NCBI GenBank assembly: GCA_003586115.2
Contig: QVOM02000119.1
Location: forward strand, 45,372,742 to 45,436,741
DNA: 64,000 nt
Origin: Salvator merianae
Taxonomy: Eukaryota; Chordata; Lepidosauria; Squamata; Teiidae
Reading direction: 5' to 3'
Positions 1 to 10,870 of this stretch are shown in pieces. A program made the position numbers and the translations under genes. The notes below the pieces were generated by a model. It had not been told where the DNA came from, searched no databases, and saw only the letters and a list, made by a program, of their open reading frames with translations. Numbering within the stretch: position 1 is the first letter of the stretch; each line of letters starts with the position of its first letter.

Positions 1-184
1 TTCTTAAATGCTATTTTTACTGAGGACTACAGATAGAGTGACTAATTCAAGCAGGCATTTATCAAGAAACAACTGTAATGTTGGGATTCATAAAATAGTA
101 GGGCTGGCCTTTGGAAATTCATAACGGATCTAGAAAACTGTCAACTTTCCTTTCAGCAATATATGCAGTGACTAGAATCTAGAC

Positions 185-315
185 TAGAACTTGCCAGACC
201 AGGATTCAAATGCCTGTTCAGCTACGAAATCTCTCTGGGTGTCCTTGGGCCAGTCACTGCCTTTCAACCTCACCTACTTCAGGTGTGAGGATATAACGAA
301 AGAGGACAATAACTT
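185..315 (+). repeat. MIR-like CORE-SINE fragment
   Basis: The stretch reads like the tRNA-derived and core parts of a MIR-type SINE: a B-box-like GGATTCAAATGCC followed by a CTTGGGCCAGTCACT core segment and GGTGTGAGGATA. This arrangement is typical of vertebrate CORE-SINEs. Confidence 0.55.
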
Positions 316-569
316 TTGCTGTCTGAGCTTTTGGGATATAAATGCAATACAGACTGGCAGCAATGTGGAGGTGCCATAGCTGTTCCGATTCCCTGCCCAG
401 GGCACCATCCACTCCTGCCAGAGAATGGCCCAGGCTCCATTACTTGTACATCATATCTGGTGCACAAGGGTGGAGCTGAACAGAACAGTCTTTGAAAGTA
501 GTGTGCCCACCTCTGTGTTGGGGTTCCAAAAATACACTTCAAAGGAGGGACTGTGGTTTTTTCCTTGTT

Positions 570-604
570 CCTTTGGTGCTTCCTCCTTGTGGAAGCACCA
601 AAGG
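570..604. repeat. 14-bp perfect hairpin
   Basis: CCTTTGGTGCTTCC (570-583) and its exact reverse complement (591-604) are separated by a 7-nt loop. It abuts the inverted-repeat element at 628-756. No gene lies near, so a terminator or RNA role is not supported. Confidence 0.6.
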
Positions 605-627
605 CTGAACTGTAGCAAGAAGGCTTA

Positions 628-756
628 GGACCTTTCTGCTCTGGGCCTTTTTCAGGATTATATCCTGGAATAGGGGCCTGGCATCTGCATGCTAGTGTGG
701 ATGGCAGGTCACTATTCCAAGATATAATCCAGAATAAGACCCAGGGCACAAAGGGC
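628..756. mobile_element. Short inverted-repeat element (Harbinger-type MITE, copy 1)
   Basis: The ends GGACCTTTCTGC and GCACAAAGGGC are near inverted repeats. Inside, a CAGGATTATATCCTGGAATA segment and its near-complement fold back. The same family occurs at 14586-14719 and 39884-40063. No clean target duplication is seen here (TTA on the left, TGT on the right), so this copy is the most decayed. Confidence 0.6.
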
Positions 757-3370
757 TGTAGAAATCTTCAAACAGCTAATCCAGAACAGGGATCTCTTGG
801 GACGTTTCTGGGCCAGAATAGCACTACCTCAATGAAGACAAAATATACTAATCAGCTGTTTGGTCTGGTTTACTGACTGAGTGTGTAAACAGCCTGTCTA
901 ATCCTCTGCTTGATGCAAGACATCCAGAGGTAGAACATTTTTAAAAAACAGTTTCTGCCTGAAGACCTACATAAGCAACAGCACTACATCTCTCTAGGTA
1001 ATTAGTTCCACTATCAAGTAATACAGCGTATCAGTCTGTGAAAAGATTGATGAATGGTTAGCGTGATCCTGTTTAGCTCTCCTTTAAACATTTCTTTAGC
1101 TGTACTTCGAAACACAGAGCTACAATATTATAGCTATGACTGAGCAAAACTCAGGACTTTTTATAGTGCTCGTGTCCATTTCCTTAACAATAAGATTAAA
1201 ATCTTCTCTGTCTGTGCAGGATAAGAAGCAGCTGCTTAGTGACCCGAAAAGAGAATCAGAATTAGTCCTGTGAGAATTTTACAGCCAAGTCAGTAAGACT
1301 AATTTTGTTTCATCTTGTTCTAAAGCAGTTGTCTTTTTTAGCTATTTTTTCAATAATAAATTAATACCCCTTGTAACACCTGTCTGCAAGTGCATCATGT
1401 AATAAACTAGGGAAAGTTCTGGAAATATTTCTCTTCTATTTATAAATGGGACAACCAGCATGGTGCCTTTCTGAAGTTTTTGGATTCTTATTACATTCCA
1501 GACTCTTGATCTTGCTGGTTGGAACACAGGAGAGCTGGAATTAATAAACACCAGATTCCTCTTCCTTCAAGCCCTTTTATAACAATTCTGTTGCTGCAGA
1601 GATTATCCACCATCAGTAGGTGCACTGTATCGGTTAGAGTGTCAGCAGGTTAGGTACAGACAGATCCAGGCCACATCTGCACTTCTGGAGGGAGCCACCA
1701 TAAACAAAAGCTCCCTTCCTTGTCTCCATTTTGAAGCAAGGAGGTGCCATGGAATGATGCCTCCTCAGTGCATGGTGAGAGAGATTGCCCTCCAAAGGAG
1801 CAACCTCCACCAGTGATTGCACTGGTAAATGGGCCTGGGTGGTAACTGTGAGGCACCTGCTGCCACCAAAAATGGAGAAGGGGAGGCAGCAGGCACTTTC
1901 ATGGACCTATGGAGGCACCCTGGACCAGTAAGAGGAGACACAACTCCAATTTTAAACTCAGTCATGAAGTTATGACCCTTAGATCAGATGCATTCAATTG
2001 CAGTAGAAAATTGGAAGGGAAACAAACTGAAAACTGGAAGGGATAGTGCTTTAATGGCCTAAATATTGTAATGAAAGAGTTACTTAAGGCTCAGGTTTTG
2101 ACAAATCTTCTCAGAACAGAAGTCCTACATTCCAAGAACTCCAGTAAAAAAGGTACTAGCAGTCTCTAACCGAAATTCTGCTGTCATGTATTGTCCATGA
2201 TTCCTTGTTGAGGAACTTCAGCTGTACTACAGTGCCATCACTGTAAACAGGCAGAAGGCGGTACTGCAGCTGCCAGTTTATCAACTGACAAAAGAGATGA
2301 AAATAAAATTTTCTCTAGAAGAAAAAAATCAGATTCTGTTTTTAGGGCCTTCATGGTTCCTCTAACCTCTGATTCTTCTCCCAGGTGCAAATTTCTTGCA
2401 TAACATGATTTTGCATTGCATGATGGTTTCTGGGAATGAAACAATGATATACATTGCCATGTTCACTGGGTATGTCATGATAACTCAAACAATAACATAT
2501 TCTGCAAGATCCAAAAAGATAAACAACAGCTTACCAAAATTTTATCCTTCAAAGACAAGGATACAAGGGCAAAAAGAAGTATTTGCATAACATCAAAGAA
2601 AATGATAATAATAATAATAATCTACAAAGGAGGGCATAATTGGAGATGATTTCAGAAAAGGGGAGGGTACCGTTGAGATTTTTCTCTTCCTTGAAGCCAT
2701 CCAACTCACTTCATTTAGCAAGGACTCTTAGAACTAATCTTATTGCTACTGAGGCTGAGCTGTTCTTAGACTCTTGCTTCCCTGTTTGTTTTTCCTAGAT
2801 CATAATTGGCCAAAATATTTTCATGCTGTTCCACACTTTGGAAGCACTTGCTCCATCATCAGTTGCTTCATCATCATTAATAATAACGATGATGAAGATG
2901 ATGCAAAAGTCTCATTAATTCTAAGCTTACACTCAGAGTTAATATTAGAGGTTCAAAAAGGTAGCCAAAACTGCTTAACACACTTTCTAAAAACTTGCTG
3001 TGTTCATTGTTTGGTTTTGACAGTGGTAATAAATACTTCCAAGGTACTGCAAATACTAAATTCTGTAGTGGGTACACAAATACACATAATTTATTATGAT
3101 GCTGTTCCATACGTTCCTGTAAAATGCTGAATTCAGCAGATCAGAACCTTCTATTAAACATACTATTCATCAGAATGACATTTTCGGGTAATTAGGTTTT
3201 TCCAGCTGCAATCACAATGTCCAATACACCTAACTCCAGTACATCTGTATTTTTGAAGGGTAAAACAACATTTTCCCCAACCTGTTATATATAGAACATT
3301 GTTTAAACTCAAACAATTTGTCTACAGTCTGGAACTATATACCTAATGGGGTACTGAAGACTGATTCTAG

Positions 3371-3824
3371 GGGCCTGTTCACACTTATCAGCGTAGAATG
3401 ATATAATTATACCATTCTACACTGGAACAGACTCCATGGCACATGGCCAGCCACACTGTGAGGGCTGGAACAGCCTGGAACCAGGCTTCGAGCAGTCGCA
3501 GTATAGTGCTGGCCCTGCCACCATGACAACAGGCACAGAAATGGCTGGCCACTGCCATGGCGACCAGGGACATGGTGTGAGACTGTGTAGCCATGCCATG
3601 CCATGGCCTGCAGCGTTCACACCCAGAAGCAGGTGCAAATGCTGCTGAGCAGGAGCAGTCCAGCTGCTCCTGATATAGCTGTGAACAGTGATTTAGCTGT
3701 CTACTGCTAGTAGCATTTGGGAGCATCTGCAGACACTCCTGAACACTGGGGCTTTCACAAAGTGCAGATGCACTTTGCTAGTGAGCATCTGGATGCTCAC
3801 TAGCACCAAAGTGTGAACAGACCC
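3371..3824. mobile_element. PIF/Harbinger-type non-autonomous element
   Basis: 454 bp with terminal inverted repeats GGGCCTGTTCACACTT and AAGTGTGAACAGACCC, flanked by the 3-bp duplication TAG (3368-3370 and 3825-3827). It has no transposase frame; the interior is GC-rich with several CCATGGC palindromes. The same family occurs at 10454-10870. Confidence 0.75.
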
Positions 3825-4514
3825 TAGAATTCAGATCTAGCCTGAATATGTTTAAAGGCCTTGCCCGTTTGTTCTTTTTGGGCATCATTTCTTGAATGGT
3901 TTTTTCTTTCTGATGTTTGTTGTATGCTTTTTATAATTTATTGTTGGTAGTTTGCAATTAGTTTTTTTATTACTGTTATATTGTGTTTTTTTAGTTTCTG
4001 GGTTTTAACCTATTATTGCAGCCTCAAGCTCTTCAAGAGTGAAACAGTAAATAAACACAAAACTGAATTGATTTCTTATTTTGAAGAAGACGTTTTATGA
4101 CTACCCCTTTTAAAATGTAAGGTGATTTAAGTTTAATGTTGCATAAAAACAAAAAGATGCATTATAAAGTACCAGGAAAATTGTGTTAACCTGCTGTGAT
4201 ATGGGGGGAGAGAGAGAGGGGGAGGGAGGGAGGGAAAAGTCATATGCTTAGGTTTTGTCATGATGATGGTGGTTGACACTTATAGTCTGATTCCTATGAA
4301 CTTACAAAGGAGGAGTTGATCCACTTCTGTCCTTGGAGTACTGCTAGATTTCAGCTCCCATGATCCTGGACAATTAGCTATACTGGCTATTGCTGATGAG
4401 AGCCCAGGGCCATCTAGAGGGTTACATCTGCTGTAGAAGCTCTTCTGATTGAGTGTATTGAACATTCAGAGAACCACCCAACTTTTATATCATTCCCCAG
4501 TTCCTGTACACATT

Positions 4515-4765
4515 AATGGGTGTGTCTCCACTGTCCTGACCAGAATCAACTTCCCGTCAGCCCTCGGCAGGCTTCAGGCAGCCTTGGAAATGGGTTTTAT
4601 GCTTCCATTGTCATCCCCCAAGCTTCCATTTTGAAGTCCTCATGCCTATGCTTGGAGGACCTTCTTGCTTTCTGTGTGCAAGCACAGAAGGCCTGCACAG
4701 AAATGTGGCATGCTTCACGTGCTCTCACACCCCTTTGGCAGGAGTGCTGTGTGGAGATGCAACCT
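4515..4765. repeat. Possible hAT-type inverted-repeat element
   Basis: TGTGTCTCCACTG on the left and TGTGTGGAGATGCAAC on the right are rough inverted repeats, resembling the ends of the element at 6107-6368. The interior encodes nothing recognisable. The boundaries are approximate and no target duplication was identified. Confidence 0.3.
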
Positions 4766-5999
4766 TTTTCTTCAGACAGCTGCTGATTAGACTTTCTCCT
4801 CCTGAAAATTGAATCCAGAAAGAACTTTTAAGTCTGCAATGTGGGTGCCTCCAGGCAAGGTCACCTGTGCCTGGGTGCACCCAAATCCTACTCCTTTGGA
4901 GGTGCTGTCAACAAGCTAGGGATATACTGCTTTGAATGTTCTTCTTCTCATATAGTTGCATTCAGAGTAGAGTGCAAATGAAGGTCTATTCTACCAGTGA
5001 TGAACTATCCTACCTGGGGAAGGGAATGTCTGTCCAGAGGATGGGTATGGATCCTGGCAGATGGCACATTACATGTTGAATTCTTGTCTGTCTGAGGGAG
5101 AGAATCCTCCCCTACCTTAAAATATTTGAGGGGATAATTGATCAAAAACAGGGCCACATCAACAGGAATCCTATTTTCTGTGGTTTCTCTAAAACTGGCT
5201 GAAAGTGAGAGGGGGAGGTGAAAAGAGAGCCAACAAAATGTCATTTTTTATCTCCTATTTTTGTCTTGCCCTTCTACACTTGCTATCAAGAGATAGTAAA
5301 GAGAGTTTATAGAGACATCTTCTGTTTGTGAAACCCTCAACTAGGGTTTTAGCAAGGATGTCTGGTTTGTCTCCCAAAGGCAAATAGTGGTGTTAAGATT
5401 TCCCTAATAGCCTTTTCTTTACTACTTCTGCTGTTCACCAGGCATTGGGGGACTGCTAATATGCCCTCAACATCTTTTTTTCTAGGTTAAAGATATCCAG
5501 TTCCTTTATCCTTTCTTTACTACACTGGTTTCCATAGTAGCTTAATTAACTGAACTGGCTCTAATTTGTGCCTTGTCTTCTTAAAGTACAGGGCCCTGGT
5601 CTTTCCAGGAAAGATTTGACATGTGTGCAATAAAGTGGAACTCTTCTAGTCAAAAATTACTTTGTCAAGAAAAATAAGCAGCAATGGTGTCTGAAGGTGC
5701 TGCAGTGGTGATGAGTTCTTGTGGGGCCCATTAAGCTTGTGATTTTTTCCCATAGACCTGTCATCATTATCCTTTCCTCCTTGGAATGTTCACAAAGGTT
5801 GAAGGAGGAAGGTTAACTGAACTTCCCCAGCCCCCATCAAATAATTGAACTGAAAAACTCTCAGATATCTTTTAATTGTACTGAATCTGACTTCTCTTCC
5901 TTTTGCCTGTTGGTGGAAGTGGCTTGGGGGTAAAAAGCTGTTAGTGACTATGGTGTGTATGCCCTCAAGATACAAACTGTGCCCACCCACCCCCACAAT

Positions 6000-7040
6000 A
6001 CCCAGTATAAAGGATATAGGATCAGAGCTAATCTATCATGCTTGGAAGAAATGAATTATTCAGACAAATTTCAGTTTGGCTTCAGCCCTGGGCATGGTAC
6101 TGAGGCCATGTCTCCACAGCATATGAAGATGTTTTAGAGGGACATTGAAGTCCCTACAGAACCCCATACTGAATGGGTATGTGGAAGGACCTCATTGTGA
6201 ACTTGCATGCAGAGGATGAGCTGGCCGTCCACATGTGGACACAACAACTTGAGCAACACAGCCTTGGAAACAGCAGTGGAGCTGCAAAGCTCCTTGCCAA
6301 GGCTGATTGTGGTACCCTAGCAGAAGCAACTTCCTAAGATGTCTCCTGCCAGCAAAATGGAGACATACTCTGAGGCTATTGGCCTGTTGGATGACCTGAG
6401 GTGGGAGAGAGACTGGGGAAGGCAATGCTTTTAATACTCCTCAGTTTCTAAGTAGCTTTTAATACTGTTGACCACAGTATTCTATTGGAAAAGCTATAGA
6501 ACTTGGAAATTTGGGAACTGGTGGCATTGTTTAGTGCTGTTTCCAATCTTCATGGGAGATTCTAAAGGGTAGTTATGAGAGATTTTTACTTTCTTCCCCG
6601 AAAGCTCGTTTATGCGGTTTCCTGGGGACAAATTCTGTCACCCATGCTGTTTAACATCTATATGAAGCTGTTGGAAATTGCCATCAGGAGGGTTGGAGCA
6701 AGGGGCGATCAGTATGCTGATGACATTCGGCTCTACCCCTCTGTTCCCTCTGAATCATGTGAGGAGTTCAGGTTCTGGACTGGTGCCTGGGGCAGTGATG
6801 GGCAAGAAATAGTCCAATTGATTGTATCTAGATAAGATGCAGGTACTGTGTGTTCCAGGTTCTTGCATTAGGGTGGTGGAAAGACATTCTCTTTTTGACA
6901 GGATTACACTTCCCTGGAAATAATAGGTTCAGACTTTACATGTTCTCCTAGATCCATATTTATCATCTGAATTGCAGATGCGATCTGTGGCCAGGAATAT
7001 TTATTTCCATCTGAAATTATTTTAACAGCTAAAAAGCCCT
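6000..7040 (+). mobile_element. L2-type LINE fragment (reverse transcriptase), interrupted
   Basis: Translated pieces match the L2 reverse transcriptase: FQFGFSPGHGTE near 6070, FNTVDHSILLEKL near 6460, LSPMLFNIYMKLLEIAIRRV near 6640, and the catalytic motif QYADD near 6712. Downstream similarity continues to about 7040. The frame is broken by stops and by a 262-bp insertion (6107-6368). It is a dead copy. Confidence 0.8.
6107..6368. mobile_element. hAT-type MITE inserted into an L2 LINE
   Basis: The ends CATGTCTCCA and TGGAGACATAC are inverted repeats. They are flanked by an 8-bp near-duplication, ACTGAGGC (6099-6106) and TCTGAGGC (6369-6376), the size made by hAT transposases. The L2 reading frame resumes directly after the right flank, which supports these boundaries. 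It has no coding capacity. Confidence 0.7.
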
Positions 7041-7124
7041 TCCAGACAGGGAACACTTGGTCATGTTCTCGTACACTTTAGGTTACATTACTATAATGCA
7101 CTCTGTGGCTGTGTTCAGACATAA

Positions 7125-7265
7125 CAGTGTATGACACTTGTGTTCCCAAGTCTTCTCTAATCCACTTTTTTCCAGCCCAGAATGTTTAGGAGAGGGGGGA
7201 AAGCAGAATGGTTTGTGTACAAACCCACCTTGAAGCCTTCTCTAAGATGCCTCAGTCTACAGTAT
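7125..7265. repeat. Unnamed interspersed repeat, copy 1
   Basis: It shares an ordered series of words with 18105-18240: TTGTGTTC, TCTAATCCA, GTTYAGG-like and GGGGAAA segments, then CTAAGMTGCCTCAG. It is probably an old DNA transposon or SINE family; no clear ends were found. Confidence 0.5.
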
Positions 7266-8439
7266 GTGGGGCTTTCCTTGAAGATAGTGTGGAACCTGGA
7301 ACTAAGTTTGTCCTGAACTAACATTTGATGAGATTGAACTGCCCACAGATGGCCTCAGCCGTCTTCCACATCAAAGGCAAGGTATATATGTGAGAAATTA
7401 AAGAATGAATGCACCTGCTCCCCATCACACACTCTTCTGTTGTTCAGTTGCTGCTTCATAGTTCCTAGTCATGCAGTGTGGGGTGGATGGGGCCATGATG
7501 GGCTTGCAAGTCACATATTATTAATTAATAATATTCTCAGTAAATTTCCAGAGCACCTTCAGGAGAAGTCATTCACTGTATGCTTTGTGGAAATGATTCA
7601 CTTAGTTGGTGATATACTAACCCTCTCTGATCAGATAACTTCTGACTTCACAACAAGTTGTTTTGTGGCTTATACTTCAGATGATGAAAACAAAAAGGCA
7701 AAAAATACAGGAAACAGAAAACTAGGATACATGAAGAATTTAATGGAGCTGCTAGTTAATGTTAATTCTGTATCATTGCGATAGCAACTTGGCAACTGGA
7801 GATTATTATAACAAAGGTATTTAAATTACAGTCTTGAGCCATACCTGATTTACCTCAATTAGAAGTTTTCTCCCACAAGTAACACATACAGGGCTGGAGT
7901 GCCACCTATTGATTGGAAGACGGATTAATCTTTTTTTTTCAGCAACATATTTTGGTTGTGCTCACTAGAGGTCCCCAGAGGATTAATAAACCACTTTAAA
8001 ATTAATGCTAACAATAGATTACTATTCTGTTTGAAGTATTTTTTTAGGGATCTCTCCACAGTCTTCCATGAGTACATGTGTATTCTCATTTTCCAAAGGC
8101 AGAAAATAAAAATACTCCTTCAAGAGTTCACAGACAATCCAAAAGTACTGTATTCAGTTGCATATGTACTACTGCTGCTGGATATATATGAATGGAAACT
8201 GCATCCACGCATGACTTTGAGTGTGAAAACTGACAAAAATCTTTTCATTCACATTTTGTGCATTTTTATGGAATAAAGACAGTTAGAGGAATAAGACATA
8301 AATCAAAACATTTTTTGAAAAAACATTCCCACCAATATTAGAATTATCTTTCTAGTGCAAAATAACAGATCTTTAGTAGGTTAGGAATAAATGTGTATTC
8401 CTACGTTATGAATTTAACTGTTGACAGGTGTTTCTGTCT

Positions 8440-9215
8440 GGATGCTCAGTATGCTGATCTTAAAAGATCCCACTGGCTCCCCATATTGCCCACTGCTTGA
8501 GAGGAATGGAGGAGAAAGAGCAACCTGGGAAGATCCTCTATCAGCTCTCAGCAGTGACCCCTCCCTCCCTCAATTGTCATCATAACAACCACCTTGCCCG
8601 AGGGGAGTTGAGAAGAAAGAGCGTGCTGGAAGATCCTCCGTCAGCTTCTAGTGATTGGTCTGACCTCATGTGAAGTGAATGTGTTTTTATGTGCAATATC
8701 TGCAATTTGTTATGTAAACCACTCCAGGACCTTCTAATAGATAGATAGATAGGTAGATAGGTAGGTAGGTAGATATGCTACTGAGCCTAGTTCAGGATTA
8801 TTGACATATAAAGCCCTAACAGCTCAGGTACCAGTTATCTAAAGCAGTGCTTTTCCCCATATGTTCTTGTCTGACTGCTGAGCTCTTGTGGGGAGACCTT
8901 CCTGACAGACCCTTCTCCCTCAAATGCCCATAGAATGGCTACTTGGAGAAGCATTTTCTCATTGACTGCCCCTAAGCTATGGAACACTTTGCCCCTGGAC
9001 ATGCACCAGACGCCAGAGCCCAGTTAAAACTGATCGTTTTGCCCAGGCATTTGGTGTAGTGTAGACTTTTATAGAAATACCTTAGAGAGGAAGTAATGTG
9101 TTTCATTTTTTCTTTTATTTTTGTACTCTTGTTTTGTTTTTGTTTTTAAGTTGGTATTCTGTTCTGTTTTGAAATGTTTGGGTAGAAGGATGAAACTCTT
9201 AAGATAAATTGACAC
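8440..9215 (+). mobile_element. L2-type LINE 3' fragment
   Basis: Near 8455-8495 the text translates to an L2-like LKRSHWLPI. From about 8785 it resumes with a stretch resembling the L2 C-terminal region and 3' tail (DIKSPNSSG-like frame, then TTTTTGTTTTTAAG). The middle, 8500-8783, is other sequence, including a degenerate duplicated block and a GATA/GTAG microsatellite, so the LINE is probably interrupted. Confidence 0.55.
8728..8775. repeat. GATA/GTAG tetranucleotide microsatellite
   Basis: Tandem TAGA units grade into TAGG units, then TAGATATG. It is about 45 bp and imperfect. Confidence 0.85.
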
Positions 9216-10453
9216 TGCGTGTTCTAAGTGTTGTATCCACTTAGCAGTCTGATGTTTGGGTAATACTTAGATGTCCAGTTGAAAAACTGGTGCAGCTAGT
9301 ACCAGCATTGGGTTTCTCCCTATTTTCTGCATTTTCCCTATGAACAGCCACGACTACTGGTGCCATTCCTTAACTACTGGGGCATCATCACCTGAGACCA
9401 GCAACACACCCTTGTTTGGGTCTGTGGTGCCACTAATAAATTTGTAACTCTTTAGCAGATACAAGTCCCCTCACCTTTTGCTGACAGCAGTGGTTTCTTT
9501 CCCAGGACAAACAGGTTTAGGAACAGGCTTAGAACTGATCTGTGACTGCGCACTGCAACTAAAGCTCGGTGGGAAAAGAGAAGTGCAGTTTGCAACTTAT
9601 AAACATGCAGTGTATTCTGTTACTGACCAGTAGACATTTTTGTTTGTGCCATAGCATTCAATTATTCTGAATACATTAGAAGTCTGCAGAATGGGATGGT
9701 GTATTTAATATTTTCTTAAATACTAAACTTTCCAAAGCTTTTGAATTTGACCTGTTTGCTTCCTTGGTATAGGGAAAAATGATATATGGCATGGAACTGG
9801 AATGCACTGGTTCGTAATGAAATCTTGATGCTGATATCATAAATCCCATGAAACTCTACTTAATCTGATATGCTAAGCCAGCAGTCTTCTGCATACACCT
9901 GGACTCCAAACAATAGCAACTGGGAACCTGAAACTGTCCAGATTTCCCTGGATTCTGCTTGCAGTTGGCCTCAGCAATTATTGGGAATTATAATTTCAAA
10001 AAGCTACCCAGCAATTTTTTGCCATATCATACTGGTTCATGGGGTACAAATGAAGTAAATAATCCTTAAAATCTAACCAGAAATGATATCAAACCATCCT
10101 TTGAAATCATAAGTAGACAATTTCTGATTACCACTAATTATTGTTTGTTCTATAAATATACAAATAATGGAAAAGCTAAATCCATTTGCAACAGAGGTGG
10201 GTGCAGAGAGACATGTTAGGTTATCCTGTGGCAGCAATCTGTTCTACAGAGACTTTATGCTGAAGGTCCAAGTGGAATGACTGAACAAGAGACAGTTCTT
10301 ATAAGGTCTGGGATAGATGGATCTTTTCTTTTACAGACAGATCGCTCCCAGGTTCTGTCTTTTCTTCAAGGATTAGAAGGTCTCAAAATGGAGACTACTT
10401 TGTCTGCCTTCAGACAATAAGAAGCAACTTCCGGGATCAACTTGAGACTATTA

Positions 10454-10870
10454 GGGCCTGTTTGCACTTTCCACCTTAGAATGGTGGAACACTACACCAC
10501 ATTAGAATGGTTTGCACTGCAGGGCCCTAGGAACTCACCTGAAGCCAGCTACCGGCGTTCGCTGTGGAAATGCCGGTAGCCATGCCTGATCCTTGCTATG
10601 CCCGCCACTGCCATGGCACTGAATTTGGGCACCATGGGCCTGATCGGGGCATTGTGCAGGCCCAATTGCCCCTTCACACACAAGATGGCTACCACAGTGC
10701 AGGTAAGTGCAAATGAACCCTTACCTGAAGCCCACTATGACTGCTATTTACTGCACTAGTGGTATCCACGATTGGGAATGGATGGAGCCTGCTCGGGCCT
10801 CCACCAATTGCGAATGCACTTGGGTAGCAAGCATGCTTAATGCTTGCTAGGCCAAAGTGCGAACAGACCC
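10454..10870. mobile_element. PIF/Harbinger-type non-autonomous element
   Basis: 417 bp with terminal inverted repeats GGGCCTGTTTGCACTTT and AAAGTGCGAACAGACCC, and a perfect TTA duplication (10451-10453, 10871-10873), the preferred target of PIF/Harbinger transposases. Termini and parts of the interior match the copy at 3371-3824. It has no transposase. Confidence 0.82.

Noticed and set aside
279..749. 156-codon minus-strand open frame
   Set aside because: It runs through a MIR-like SINE and a fold-back MITE; the translation is not protein-like and no splice or promoter context supports it.
2774..3130. 118-codon plus-strand open frame with an acidic NNNDDEDD stretch
   Set aside because: The acidic run comes from a simple AAT/GAT repeat, and no similarity or splice context is visible.
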